Positions 51,301 to 55,643 of a stretch of DNA of 64,000 bases are shown one piece after another. Origin of the DNA: Callorhinus ursinus. Taxonomy: Eukaryota; Chordata; Mammalia; Carnivora; Otariidae. Where the stretch lies: NCBI RefSeq assembly GCF_003265705.1, contig NW_020312904.1, positions 6,763,714 to 6,827,713 of the forward strand. The letters run 5' to 3'. Numbering within the stretch: the first letter of the stretch is position 1; each line of letters opens with the position of its first letter. The translations under genes were made by a program, and so were the position numbers. Below the pieces are notes generated by a model. It was not told the origin of the DNA. It made no database searches and saw only the letters and a list, made by a program, of their open reading frames with translations.

Positions 51301-52490
51301 GTAATCCTGGACATGATTGCACTTTATAAACTCAAGAGCACAATGCACTTGAGTTAGTGCTTAAGAGCACGGGTTCTGGGCAACCTAAGGTGAGTGACCT
51401 TAAACAAGCAAACATCTGGCCTCAGTCTCCCATGGGACTGCAGTGAGAAGTAAATATAAAGAATTGGGGGACTAGAACATCAGAAGAGCCCAACTCCTGA
51501 GAGTTACTATTATGGTTATAAACCTGTTCATTGGACTCTTCACCCCCAGGGGTCAGGTGAAAGCCTGATATAGTGATACAAACACTAGCCCAGGAAATGG
51601 GCTCTGTAACCAGCTGGTTGACCTTGGGCAAGGGGCTGACCCTCTCCAAACTTTGGATTCCCATGGTCACAAAATAAGAACACTGCAAGAGAGAATCCCT
51701 GGGCTCCTACCAGCTCTTCCACTCCGCTGTTAAGGTCGCCGGAACAAAGGCTACCCGCTCCCCAGCCTGTCCCCGAAGGGCCACAACTCAAAATTCTCGC
51801 TGCTCAATTCCCTTTGCAGCGCGACAGCAGGAGCGCCCGGGTCTCCATTCCCAAGAGAAGCGTCCACACTCCGCCGCCACCGCTCGCTTCATCAGCAACT
51901 TGCTTCTGCAGCCGCTCCCTGCCCAAAGTTTCCCTGAACGCCAGGAGACCCGGCCGCGGGTCAACCCCGGGAAGACCACGGATGAGAGCGCAGAGCCTGG
52001 GGACCCCGTTTCGGTGATCCCAAAGCCGCCTCCGCAGCCGGGCGGGGGAGTGACAGGTGCGATGAGGAGCCGCGAGCAACGGGAGAGCGGGACCCGGGCG
52101 GCTCGTGTAGGCGCGCAAGGGAGGCGGCGGCCGCGCGCTCTCCTCAGGCCGCTCCCGCCGGACACTTGCGACGCCCCCGGCTCCGCGCTCCGGCCCCACG
52201 ACCCCCGCTCCGCTTCCGGACACGCGGCGCCGCAGAACCCGCAGCGCTTGAAAAGGATGGGTTCCGCCGGGCCGACCGCGCGTGCTGATTCTTCCCGCGC
52301 TAACCGGGGCTGCGGGGGGTGGGCGCACGCGCACCCGCGCGCTGCCGTAACCCCTTCCTCCCCGCGCGCCCCCGCACTCCCACCCGCCCACCCACCACTC
52401 ACCATCGATGTCCCCCAGGGTCAGCTCGTCGCCCAGCTCTGTGAGCGTCTCCATGGTCTCCAGACCGCCCAGCTCGCCGCTCTCGTCCAT
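6215..52490 (-). CDS. SREBF2: SREBF2 (SREBP-2), exons 1-11, partial gene
   Basis: Sterol regulatory element-binding protein 2 is an ER membrane-bound bHLH-zip factor. When sterols fall, SCAP escorts it to the Golgi, S1P and S2P cut it, and the N-terminal half enters the nucleus to activate cholesterol-synthesis and LDLR genes. Eleven exons join in one frame (88+417+182+147+222+115+182+193+182+286+170 = 2,184 nt, 728 codons), each with AG acceptor and GT donor. Visible domains: acidic N-terminus (1-50), Gly/Ser tract (about 56-74), Gln-rich region (about 125-280), bHLH from about residue 319 with the SREBP-specific Tyr at 331, zipper to about 395, membrane helix 1 (about 469-489), lumenal loop with the RSIL S1P site (508-511), helix 2 (about 520-547), and the start of the C-terminal SCAP-binding domain. 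Human SREBP-2 is about 1,141 residues, so roughly 410 residues lie beyond position 1. The protein runs 11 residues short of human ahead of the bHLH, mostly in the Gly/Ser tract. No stop or frameshift was seen. Confidence 0.97.
6726..6924 (-). repeat. Can-SINE
   Basis: Full antisense copy from poly(T)-AAAGATTTTATTTATTTGAC to CCACCCAGGCGCCC, flanked by ACACAACCTTGT on both sides. Confidence 0.92.
7900..8860 (-). repeat. L2-like degenerate sequence
   Basis: C/T-rich wording such as 'AAAACTGCTCTTCAGCC' and 'CCTTTCCTGGAAACCCTCC' resembles antisense L2. Strongly diverged, low certainty. Confidence 0.4.
9258..9543 (-). CDS. SREBF2: SREBF2 exon 10 (regulatory domain)
   Basis: Encodes residues 577-671 plus one nucleotide of the cytosolic C-terminal domain that binds SCAP. 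Landmarks are [13 protein letters not shown] at the start and [11 protein letters not shown] at the end. Between VFQRRR and AGFEDEAK the reading is ATPATPATT, three residues longer than the human protein as recalled. This comes from a 9-bp unit (GCC ACC CCG in coding sense) present in tandem at about 9343-9369. The frame is kept. Acceptor TCTAG|GGG, donor ACAG|GTGAGG. Confidence 0.95.
9343..9369 (-). repeat. SREBF2: In-frame 9-bp tandem repeat in exon 10
   Basis: On the plus strand GGTGGCCGG recurs in tandem, giving ATPATPAT in the protein. It adds three residues compared with the human sequence as recalled, without shifting frame. Confidence 0.75.
9606..9799 (-). repeat. Can-SINE, diverged
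   Basis: Antisense copy from TTTTTTAATGATTTACTTAT to GCGCCACTCTGGCGCCCC, more diverged than its neighbours. Confidence 0.85.
9800..10110 (-). repeat. L1-like fragment
   Basis: Wording such as TAGTACATGCTCATTGAAG, 'AATCACCTGTAACC' and 'GATTGCTGACATTTTCATG' resembles antisense L1M 3' sequence. Diverged. Confidence 0.45.
10112..10285. mobile_element. MER5A-type hAT DNA transposon
   Basis: Characteristic wording GTTCTCAAAGTGTGGTTCC, 'TTGTTAGAAATGCAAATTAT', 'CCAGGTGATTCTG' and TGAGAACCACTG, with the two ends partly inverted-complementary. A good match to MER5A as remembered. Confidence 0.8.
11060..11590 (-). repeat. L2-like fragment
   Basis: Antisense L2-like wording: CTGTTCAAAAACCTTCCTGG near 11153 and AGCACTTTACTC near 11438. 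Within intron 9 (9544-11646), which otherwise holds MER5A and a SINE. Confidence 0.5.
11647..11828 (-). CDS. SREBF2: SREBF2 exon 9 (TM2)
   Basis: Encodes residues 516-576. It begins at the end of the lumenal loop, then membrane helix 2 ([20 protein letters not shown] and onward, about 520-547), then the cytosolic start of the regulatory domain. Acceptor CTTTAG|GTT, donor CCAGG|GTAAGT. Phase closes exactly with the nucleotide carried from exon 8. Confidence 0.96.
11829..12467 (-). other. SREBF2: SREBF2 intron 8
   Basis: 639-bp intron with donor GTAGGTAG and acceptor CTTTAG. No repeat or other element recognised. Confidence 0.85.
12468..12660 (-). CDS. SREBF2: SREBF2 exon 8 (S2P site, TM1, S1P site)
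   Basis: Encodes residues 452-515 plus one nucleotide. DRSRILLC (467-474) is the site where S2P cuts between Leu and Cys. The hydrophobic run [20 protein letters not shown] is membrane helix 1. The lumenal loop carries RSIL (508-511), which fits the S1P rule RxxL; human has RSVL as recalled. Both processing sites are intact. Acceptor TTGAAG|GTC, donor TCAG|GTAGGT. Confidence 0.97.
12925..13215 (+). repeat. L1 3' UTR-like fragment
   Basis: 'TGATTCTGTATAATTCCAC', 'GTGACAGAAAGCAGATCAGT' and 'TACACTTGTTAAAACTC' are typical of the sense L1 3' end. Lies in intron 7. Confidence 0.65.
13235..13431 (+). repeat. Can-SINE
   Basis: Full-length sense copy with poly(A), flanked by the perfect 13-bp duplication AGACCATACAACT. 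Confidence 0.94.
13640..13820 (-). repeat. Can-SINE
   Basis: Antisense copy, poly(T) to CACCCAGGCGCCC, flanked by CTCCTTTCCAATATTTT and CTCCTTTCCCATATTTT. Confidence 0.93.
13960..14240. other. Unique intron 7 sequence, no feature recognised
   Basis: Non-repetitive sequence of mixed composition (for example CCACAATTGCCAGTGGC) between a Can-SINE and exon 7. No ORF or repeat recognised. Confidence 0.4.
14545..14726 (-). CDS. SREBF2: SREBF2 exon 7 (degron region)
   Basis: Encodes residues 391-451. It includes MSPPASDSG, which corresponds to the phosphodegron recognised by FBW7 in nuclear SREBPs (family knowledge), then a Ser/Asp/Pro-rich juxtamembrane segment. Acceptor TTTGCAG|AG, donor AAAG|GTATGA. 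Phase arithmetic (1 + 182 nt = 61 codons) is exact. Confidence 0.96.
14943..15057 (-). CDS. SREBF2: SREBF2 exon 6 (helix 2 and zipper)
   Basis: Encodes residues 353-390 plus one nucleotide. The peptide starts [18 protein letters not shown], which is HLH helix 2, and runs into leucine-zipper heptads through [18 protein letters not shown]. Acceptor CCCAG|ATG, donor AACA|GTGAGTG. The split Lys codon is completed by exon 7 across a short 216-bp intron. Confidence 0.96.
15150..15375 (+). repeat. MIR
   Basis: 'GTTAGCTGTGCTACCC', 'CTCACTTTCCTCGTCCTTAA', 'AATGGGGATAATGATG' and CGATAAATATTAGC follow the MIR core and tail. Within intron 5 (15058-16068). The rest of that intron shows nothing recognised. 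Confidence 0.75.
16069..16290 (-). CDS. SREBF2: SREBF2 exon 5 (basic region and helix 1)
   Basis: Encodes residues 279-352 (74 codons, phase 0). It contains the basic region [20 protein letters not shown]. The Tyr in KRYRSS (residue 331) replaces the Arg of ordinary bHLH proteins and is what lets SREBPs bind both E-boxes and SRE sites. Helix 1 continues through [10 protein letters not shown]. Acceptor TCTAG|ACT and donor AAG|GTGGGT are both clear. Confidence 0.97.
16870..17285. repeat. L1-like fragment
   Basis: 'AATGTACAGCTTGATGCA', 'CCAAGATACAGACCATTTC' and 'CATGTGGGTTGTTTCCCAG' resemble L1 3' region wording in antisense. Lies in intron 4 (16291-17724). Confidence 0.5.
17725..17871 (-). CDS. 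SREBF2: SREBF2 exon 4
   Basis: Encodes residues 230-278 (49 codons, phase 0 at both ends). Acceptor ATCCAG|GTC, donor CCA|GTAAGAGC. The peptide is Thr/Ala/Gln-rich linker sequence that includes [18 protein letters not shown] and matches human SREBP-2 closely as recalled. It lies between the Gln-rich region and the Pro/Gly stretch preceding the bHLH. Confidence 0.95.
17872..18543 (-). other. SREBF2: SREBF2 intron 3
   Basis: 672-bp intron with donor GTAGGTGG and acceptor ATCCAG. No repeat recognised. Confidence 0.85.
18544..18725 (-). CDS. SREBF2: SREBF2 exon 3
   Basis: Encodes residues 169-229, a Gln/Val/Thr-rich segment of the disordered linker between activation domain and DNA-binding domain. 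The acceptor is CCCAAG|TCC and the donor CCCG|GTAGGT. The exon begins in a split Val codon and ends in phase 0. The 182 nt plus one carried nucleotide give 61 codons. No known motif is visible apart from glutamine richness typical of activator linkers. Confidence 0.95.
18726..19680 (-). other. SREBF2: SREBF2 intron 2
   Basis: 955-bp intron with donor GTGATTCA and acceptor CCCAAG. Nothing beyond unique sequence was recognised. Confidence 0.85.
19681..20097 (-). CDS. SREBF2: SREBF2 exon 2
   Basis: Encodes residues 30-168 with a split codon at each end (acceptor ACAG|AG, donor CAAG|GTGATT). It carries the rest of the acidic activation region, a Gly/Ser-rich low-complexity tract (about residues 56-74), a Ser/Pro-rich segment and a Gln/Pro run ([15 protein letters not shown]). 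The Gly/Ser tract is shorter than the human one as recalled and accounts for most of the 11-residue offset of later landmarks. Its GC-rich triplet composition makes length variation between individuals plausible. Confidence 0.96.
20755..20855 (-). repeat. MIR fragment
   Basis: 'AACTTGGCCAAGGTCCTGCA' then GAACACCCAGCTTC is the antisense MIR core. Confidence 0.55.
21433..21495. repeat. Alternating purine-pyrimidine tract
   Basis: (GT)n passes into (GC)n and then mixed CA/CG/TG dinucleotides with few breaks of alternation. Such sequence favours left-handed Z-DNA. Confidence 0.8.
22223..22407 (+). repeat. Can-SINE
   Basis: Sense copy with head GGGGTGCCTGGGTGGCTCAG and poly(A) end, flanked by ATACTTGGCTTCT on both sides. 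Confidence 0.94.
23720..24830 (-). repeat. L1 fragment, antisense, split by a SINE
   Basis: 'GTCAATGTTTTGATGTGTCC', 'GGCTGGGTCAAAGGACAG', 'TTATTGGCCATTTGTATTTC' and 'TATTGGGCTATTTGTC' follow the order of an antisense old L1. The Can-SINE at 24172-24371 interrupts it. Confidence 0.7.
24172..24371 (-). repeat. Can-SINE
   Basis: Antisense copy flanked by AGCATGAACAACTCTT and AGCGTGAACAACTCTT. Confidence 0.93.
24836..25055 (+). repeat. Can-SINE
   Basis: Sense copy with head GGGGCACCTGGGTGGCTCAG and tail AATAAATAAAATC. Flanked by TTGTTGAGAAAAAAGA on both sides. Confidence 0.94.
25085..25240 (+). repeat. MIR
   Basis: 'TCTATAAAATGGGGATGAA', 'CACCTACCTCATGGGGATG' and 'CACAGTGCCTGGCACTCAGT' are the MIR core and tail. 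Confidence 0.75.
27402..27600 (+). repeat. Can-SINE
   Basis: Sense copy, head GGGGCGCCTGGGTGACTCAG, flanked by ACCACTTAAAATT and AACACTTAAAATT. Confidence 0.94.
27692..27868 (+). repeat. Can-SINE, older 5'-truncated copy
   Basis: Starts inside the tRNA head (GATGGCTCAGTCGGTTAAGC), lacks part of the body and ends in a long poly(A) run. Confidence 0.82.
28174..28372 (-). repeat. Can-SINE
   Basis: Antisense copy flanked by CCTGCATCCTTTTTTA on both sides. Confidence 0.94.
29797..29905. repeat. Mixed (TA)n/(CA)n microsatellite
   Basis: Runs of TATATGTATATATA, then (CA)n, then TATATACATTTTATATATAT. Low-complexity AT-rich tract. Confidence 0.85.
30038..30234 (-). repeat. Can-SINE
   Basis: Antisense copy flanked by CACACTATTGAT on both sides. 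Confidence 0.94.
30375..30560 (-). repeat. MIR
   Basis: 'AATAATAGCTATCACTGATA', 'TTAAATTACTTGCCCGAGT' and 'CCAAGATTTGAATTGAG' trace an antisense MIR. Confidence 0.65.
31915..32150 (-). repeat. MIR
   Basis: 'GTTAAGCACTTTGCATGG', 'TTTCCTCATTTAACCTC', 'GCGAGGCACAGAGAGGTCAG' and 'CAGTCAGCAGGCAGCTGGTG' follow the antisense MIR order closely. Confidence 0.75.
33700..34260 (-). repeat. L2-like fragment
   Basis: 'TCCTTCACATCTTGGCTCAA', TGTGAAGATATTCC and 'GTTTCACTCATCTCC' resemble antisense L2 3' sequence. Confidence 0.5.
34395..34545 (+). repeat. MIR
   Basis: 'GGGAAACCCTGGGCAATTC', 'TCAGCTGCAAAATGGGAATA' and 'CTACCTCACAGCACTGTCAG' match the MIR core. Confidence 0.7.
35294..35714 (+). repeat. ERV 5' LTR (421 bp)
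   Basis: Starts TGACGAGGGAACAGAAGG, ends AAACTTCATCA. A variant polyadenylation hexamer AGTAAA lies at 35611. It matches the 3' LTR throughout except for the latter's AT-rich insertion. Confidence 0.9.
35717..35734 (+). other. ERV primer-binding-site-like sequence
   Basis: TGGTGCCCAAACGTAGGG starts two bases after the 5' LTR, the usual place for a tRNA primer site. It loosely resembles a tRNA-Lys type site. The assignment is uncertain because of mutation. Confidence 0.6.
36018..37500 (+). pseudogene. ERV gag region remnant
   Basis: ATGGGACAGCCACC at 36018 has the Met-Gly-Gln start typical of gammaretroviral Gag (myristoylation). The frame breaks soon after and no capsid or nucleocapsid motif can be followed. 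Decayed. Confidence 0.5.
38667..38864 (-). repeat. Can-SINE inside the ERV
   Basis: Antisense copy flanked by AAGTTTTAGTG and AAGTTTTAATG. Confidence 0.93.
39153..39353 (+). repeat. Can-SINE inside the ERV
   Basis: Sense copy flanked by the perfect 15-bp duplication AAGAATTTCCAGAAC. Confidence 0.95.
41068..41271 (+). repeat. Can-SINE inside the ERV pol remnant
   Basis: Sense copy flanked by AAAATTGCGAATGA and AAAATTGCAAATGA. Confidence 0.94.
41436..41618 (+). repeat. Can-SINE inside the ERV RNase H remnant
   Basis: Sense copy flanked by the perfect 15-bp duplication ATTTATACTGACTCC (41421-41435 and 41619-41633). Confidence 0.95.
41745..42690 (+). pseudogene. ERV env remnants (SU C-terminus and TM)
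   Basis: 41800-41930 resembles the Trp/Pro-rich C-terminal part of a gamma-type surface subunit. 42145-42240 resembles the transmembrane-subunit heptad and disulfide region, with an intact CX6CC spacing (codons at 42192 and 42213-42218). Multiple stops separate the pieces. A second stretch similar to the TM heptad appears earlier, at 41750-41800. Confidence 0.7.
42683..42697 (+). other. ERV polypurine tract
   Basis: A run of G residues ending in GA directly abuts the TGATGA start of the 3' LTR, as expected for the plus-strand primer. Confidence 0.8.
42698..43229 (+). repeat. ERV 3' LTR (532 bp) with AT-rich insertion
   Basis: Same ends and backbone as the 5' LTR but about 110 bp longer. The extra sequence (about 42910-43035) is AT-rich, holds a perfect 20-bp palindrome at 42951-42970 and repeats TATATAATCCTTACC. 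Substitutions elsewhere relative to the 5' LTR number roughly two dozen by eye. Confidence 0.9.
43400..43505 (+). repeat. MIR fragment
   Basis: 'TTCTACCACTTACTAGTTGT' then 'CCTCAGTTTCTCATCTGTAG' is the MIR core. Confidence 0.7.
43784..43941 (+). repeat. Can-SINE with deleted tRNA head segment
   Basis: Head GGGGCGCCTGGGTGGCTCAG passes directly into GTCATGATCCCAGAG. The roughly 28 bp normally between two GGCTCAG repeats are missing. Flanked by AAAGTTCAAAGGTA and AAAGTTCAAAAGTA. Confidence 0.9.
44269..44395 (-). repeat. Old tRNA-SINE fragment
   Basis: Antisense copy with CCCAACGTGGGGCCC and ending CCACCCAGGTGCCCC. Shorter body than the main Can-SINE type. Confidence 0.78.
45041..45169 (-). repeat. 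Old tRNA-SINE fragment
   Basis: Antisense short copy, CAGTGTGGAGCCCAAC to CCACCCACGTGCCCC. The next SINE inserted within three bases of its end. Confidence 0.75.
45172..45371 (-). repeat. Can-SINE
   Basis: Antisense copy, poly(T) to CCACCCAGGCACCCC. Tandem with the preceding old SINE in the same orientation. Confidence 0.92.
47700..47945 (+). repeat. L1 3' end fragment
   Basis: 'GCTTGTACACAAATGTTCC', 'AGTGGAAACAACCTAGATGT', 'AACTGATTAATGGATAAAT' and 'TTGTATGATTCCATTTAGG' are standard sense L1 3' wording. Confidence 0.8.
47960..48900 (-). repeat. L2-like fragment
   Basis: 'CTAACTGGTCTCCCTCACTC', 'AAAATCCTCAGCAGTTCCCT' and 'TTTGGCTCCAACTCACCTTC' follow antisense L2. Confidence 0.6.
49141..49373 (+). 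repeat. Inverted repeat, left arm
   Basis: About 233 bp from ACAGCAGAGCATCCTGGAG to CTAAATTAGTCTG. It is repeated in reverse orientation at 50174-50403 with only a handful of differences. The flanks of the two arms do not match. Confidence 0.9.
50174..50403 (-). repeat. Inverted repeat, right arm
   Basis: Reverse complement of 49141-49373 with about six substitutions and three missing bases by eye. The 800-bp spacer is single-copy in this window. Confidence 0.9.
50755..50995 (+). repeat. MIR
   Basis: 'CTTACTGGCTGGGTAACC', 'TTGGGGAAGTTAATGAACC' and 'CTTAACACAGTGCCTGCCAC' span nearly the whole MIR. Confidence 0.8.
51565..51665 (+). repeat. MIR fragment
   Basis: 'GCTCTGTAACCAGCTGGTTG' then ACCTTGGGCAAGGGGCTGAC is the MIR core. 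Confidence 0.6.
52403..52490 (-). CDS. SREBF2: SREBF2 coding exon 1
   Basis: Encodes residues 1-29 plus one nucleotide of codon 30. The ATG at 52490-52488 has G at -3 and G at +4, a good Kozak context. The peptide is the acidic activation segment beginning MDESGELGG, close to the human N-terminus (human has MDD as I recall it). The donor reads GATG|GTGAGT, and the split codon 30 (G|AG, Glu) joins cleanly to exon 2. The frame stays open upstream to 52814, but that stretch crosses the promoter and is not expected to be translated. Confidence 0.96.
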
Positions 52491-52680
52491 CGCCGGGCTC
52501 GGCTCGAAGGCCGCCCTACCGTCCCGCTCAGGGAGACGCGGGGGCGGTGCCGCCGCCACCGCCCATGACACCCGACAGCCTCCTCCCGGTACCGCCTCAC
52601 CGGCCGGTGCCAGCTTCCGCCATGTTTGCGCCGCGCGGGAGGGGCGGGGCGGGATTACCCCGCCCCAACCCGCGCCCTCT
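52491..52680 (-). other. SREBF2: SREBF2 5' leader with two short upstream ORFs (inferred)
   Basis: GC-rich leader between the likely transcription start and the main ATG. The start site is not visible and is placed near 52,610-52,680 only by analogy with the spacing of the SRE upstream. Two ATG-initiated mini-ORFs lie here: 52597-52623 (8 codons, strong context AAACATGG) and 52528-52566 (12 codons, Gly-rich). Both end before the main ATG. The first ATG is embedded in AACATGGCGG, which resembles a YY1 or initiator-type element, so it may instead mark the start site. Confidence 0.5.
52640..52666. promoter_or_regulatory. Paired GC boxes (Sp1-type)
   Basis: GGGGCGGGGCGGG on the plus strand is followed after a short ATTA spacer by CCCCGCCCC, giving two GC boxes in opposite orientation just upstream of the leader. 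They fit Sp1/KLF binding in a TATA-less CpG-island promoter. Confidence 0.6.
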
Positions 52681-52743
52681 GCGGCCCCGCCCTCAGGCCG
52701 CGCGCCCCCTTGTTTGTTGTCAATGGGACCAGGCTCTTCGTGA

Positions 52744-52748
52744 CCAAT
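52744..52748 (-). promoter_or_regulatory. SREBF2: NF-Y (inverted CCAAT) box
   Basis: ATTGG on the minus strand, within TGATTGGTCA, lies 18 bp downstream of the SRE. SREBPs need NF-Y or Sp1 as co-activator, and about this spacing is reported for the human promoter. The match is exact, but function is inferred from family knowledge. Confidence 0.75.
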
Positions 52749-52766
52749 CAGCGCGCGAAGCGGCGC

Positions 52767-52776
52767 GTGGGGTGAT
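52767..52776 (-). promoter_or_regulatory. SREBF2: Sterol regulatory element (SRE-1)
   Basis: The minus strand reads ATCACCCCAC, identical to the LDLR SRE-1 decamer, 277 bp upstream of the SREBF2 ATG. Human SREBF2 is known to have an SRE with a nearby NF-Y site that makes the gene activated by its own product. Here an inverted CCAAT box follows 18 bp downstream, so both position and partner agree. Confidence 0.85.
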
Positions 52777-52801
52777 GGCGCGTCATCGATCAGCAGCTTA
52801 G

Positions 52802-52809
52802 ATTTGCAT
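52802..52809 (+). promoter_or_regulatory. Octamer motif ATTTGCAT
   Basis: Exact consensus octamer (POU/Oct factors) 26 bp upstream of the SRE. A CACCC-like CCCCACCCC follows at about 52817. A single 8-bp match inside a promoter is suggestive only. Confidence 0.35.
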
Positions 52810-53474
52810 AGCAAGGCCCCACCCCTCGCGGGCTCTTAGCGAATGCGAAGAGAGGCCTCCGGGTCCTCAGCCCAACCTTCCTCCCCAGGCTTAAAGGCGT
52901 CGCTCCTTTTTCCGTTGGGTCGGCTTCTACAAGCTATTCCATCCACCGGCTGGGGGTTGAAGGGTTAACACTCTCCGCCCCCGCTTGCTGGTCGCCCCCG
53001 GAGCGAGCTGTGAGCACATTACGTCATCTTCCCAGCTGCTCCCCCGCCCGGCCTGCCTGGGAGAGCGGGTAGAATCAAACCTGGCCCCCCAACGCTGGGG
53101 CCCGGAGGAATCTGGACCCTTCAAGTCGCGTTCCTCGCAAGCCCCTTACAAAGGCAGAAATGGAGGCTCGGCGCAGGCCGCGAACTGTCCCGAGGGCGGA
53201 GTGCATTTTACAACCTCTCCGCCTTTGCACCTGTCGCAACCACGCGCCAACTCCGACGGTCCTCACCCGGGGTACCTCAGAACAGCCTGCAGACTTTTTA
53301 AAAGCAATGCTAGTGCCCGAGACCACCACAGGCCTCCTGGGGTGTGTGTGACCCGGGCAGGAGCATTTTCACAGTGCCGCAGATTCTAACGCGCACCCCG
53401 CCCGCAGATACCCACTCCTTCAAGCACCTCCTTGCCCCATCTTGCAGCTGGTCACGATGTAAAGAAATGTGCAG

Positions 53475-53760
53475 ACTGATAGGAATTTATCCTGTAGAAT
53501 CAAAGTATGAGCGCTCAAACAAGTGCGCAAATATGGAAGTTCAGAGACGTTCACCACAAAGTCCTCCGTAACTGGGACAAATTGGGAAGCCCAATAAAGG
53601 AGTGGATGAACAAATTACATACACACAATGGGATGCCATGGCATCATTAAAGATTAGGTACACAAACGTCTACCGACGACTCTCACAATACACTGTTAAA
53701 AAGGGACCGTCTGTTTCCTAAGAGAGCGCACACAGGCCACGTGGAGCCAGACATGGATCC
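53475..53760 (+). repeat. L1 3'-like fragment
   Basis: 'AACTGGGACAAATTGGGAAG', 'GGAGTGGATGAACAAATTAC' and 'CACAATGGGATGCCATGGCA' are L1 3' wording. Upstream flank of SREBF2. Confidence 0.6.
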
Positions 53761-53779
53761 ACTTATGTATGCAGTGTGA

Positions 53780-53930
53780 CCTCGCGCTGCCTGAGTAACT
53801 GCTCTAAGCCTCAGTTTTAAAATCTCTAAAATGCAGGGAAAATAATGTCCTCTCAGAGTTTTGAAGATTAAATGAAATCATTTGCACATTCATTTGACAG
53901 TATTTATTAAACATCTCTGACAGGCAAAAA
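53780..53930 (+). repeat. MIR
   Basis: 'CTCTAAGCCTCAGTTTTAAA', 'AAGATTAAATGAAATCATTT' and 'ACAGTATTTATTAAACATC' match MIR core and tail. Confidence 0.6.
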
Positions 53931-55375
53931 AGAGGCAGTTCCTTACCTCTGAGAGCTTCCAGTAGTGAAGGGAACAGACATTAAACAGAAGTAAAAAGCA
54001 GACAACGGTACAAGTAATCAAGGGAATGTACTGGGTGTGATGCAACTAACAAAGGACTCTAACATTTAAGATGAAACCTAAAATTCTGAAGAATCATGTC
54101 TGGTGTAGCCAGGGGAACAGATGATACGGGCAAAGGCCCTGAGGCAGGAGGAGCTGCTGCCCAGCCAGCACTTGGCATGAGGCCTGACATATAGGATGTG
54201 CCCATACACAATAGCTATGGTAATTGAAAAAATAGGGATCTGTGTGTTCACATTAAGGGCTAAAAGGCTGGAAGGCCCAACAGCTGAGTGTCAGTCATGA
54301 TTACGGAGTGGTTGGATTTAGGGTGAATTTTATTTTCTTCTTGGTATTTTGGTATTGTTTAAATTACCTCTTATAATGAACATGTATAAGAAAAACTGAC
54401 TTATTTTGGGGGGAAAAAGGACAATGTTTCTTTGTTGTTTACATGCAGACTACACCCACTAGTCTCACCCTGAAACAAAACCAAACCCTGCTGCTCTGCT
54501 TGGAACCAGGCGTTGACTTGGGCAGTGCCACCTTCGACTGTGCCTCTCACAGGGCTCCCCACACCGAGGGGTGACTGTCTGCTGGCCTACCGTAACTCAC
54601 TTTGGTCCAGCGCTCTCCCAACCCAGAGCCTCAGTAACCCCCTGCAGAGGGCTGCCTGAGCAGCAGGTCAGGTAAGTGGGCACAGCACCTCTCACCACAA
54701 TTCCCCTCTGGACCTGCCCAGAGGCTGCGGTGCTAACAAAGTGGCCCGAGGGGGCACAAACGAAGGCTCAGTAGAAACTGCAGAAGAAAGCTAGCTGCGC
54801 CACATCCAGCCTCAGCAAAACACTGGCATTCTCCCTATGGCCCTGGATCCCAACTCACTAAACATCTCTACCAGTTGGCGCCTTGCTCCGGCTGGGAGAA
54901 CACAGACTGGCTCTCAGGGCTGGAGCAGCCTTAGACAAGTCACTCCTCAGGACCTGGGTTCTTCACCTGGAAAGGGAGGGACCAGACAACCACATATCCA
55001 GAGATCTACCACAGGTTGGGCAATTACTACAGGTCAGAGAAGTGAGCTCTGAATATGTTTTTTTTTCATTTACTACCTTTGACGCCTCCCTTTTCAGGCC
55101 TCTGCTCACAGTGCCTGTCACCTCCCTCCCCCAATCTTGCAGGATTTAGTTGTCACTTCCTCCAGGATTAGGCAAGAACGTGTACCCCACGGTTTCCACA
55201 GAGATTAAGCTTGGGGATGGGAAACAAGTTTGCTTTTGGATAAGCGGAAACATAAGGACTGAGGGTTATCACTGGCAAGAGGGCAGGTGCCATCAGCTTT
55301 GGGGTCTCAGAGGATGCAGCTGCCAAGAAGAAAAGAGCAGAGAGGAGAGACTAGGCTTAAAAAATAAAAAATGCT
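53931..55375. other. CCDC134-SREBF2 intergenic sequence
   Basis: No gene, RNA or clear repeat was recognised. Short ORFs on both strands show no family resemblance. Confidence 0.6.
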
Positions 55376-55389
55376 TTGGGGGCATTCAT

Positions 55390-55547
55390 GATCTCATCTC
55401 AGGGTCCTGGGATTGCCCCCCGACCCCCCCACTCCACACACTGTGGGCTCCCTGCTCAGCGGGGAGTCTGCTTCTCCCTCTGCCCCTCCCTCTGCTCATG
55501 CTCTTGTGCTCGCCCTCAAATAAATAAATAAAATCTTAAAAAAAAAA
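55390..55547 (+). repeat. Can-SINE, 5'-truncated
   Basis: Lacks the tRNA head and starts CATTCATGATCTCATCTCAG. Poly(A) end, flanked by AAAAATGCTT on both sides, so truncation occurred at insertion. Confidence 0.85.
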
Positions 55548-55643
55548 TGCTTCGTTTAAGGGGCAGGTGAGGCAAGAGGAGGAATCAGGAAGAGACAGAG
55601 CTGACTCAGACTGAGCACAGAGAACCAGGACAACAAAGGGGCC

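Larger units (their letters stand above)
20098..52402 (-). other. SREBF2: SREBF2 intron 1 (32.3 kb)
   Basis: A very long first intron, made largely of repeats. It contains eleven younger Can-SINEs, three older SINE fragments, L1 and L2 pieces, several MIRs, a complete antisense ERV (35294-43229) and a 230-bp inverted repeat pair (49141-50403). No alternative first exon was recognised. Unannotated gaps, for example 20860-21420, 25460-27400, 28400-29800 and 45800-47700, show no coding signal I can support. Confidence 0.8.
51780..53320. promoter_or_regulatory. CpG island over the SREBF2 promoter and exon 1
   Basis: CpG-dense, GC-rich stretch in sharp contrast to AT-rich flanks. It covers the first part of intron 1, exon 1, the leader and the SRE/NF-Y/GC-box promoter, and extends about 500 bp further upstream. 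Several long ORFs on both strands here arise from GC-rich sequence lacking stops and are not called as genes. Confidence 0.8.

Noticed and set aside
51900..52568. 222-codon plus-strand ORF antisense to SREBF2 exon 1
   Set aside because: CpG-island composition artefact (Arg/Pro/Ala-rich) with no domain. An antisense lncRNA may exist, but nothing in the sequence shows it.
51804..52814. 336-codon minus-strand ORF in frame with the SREBF2 start
   Set aside because: It runs through the promoter, exon 1 and into intron 1 past a strong GTGAGT donor. Openness reflects GC-rich sequence without stops. Only 52403-52490 is exon.
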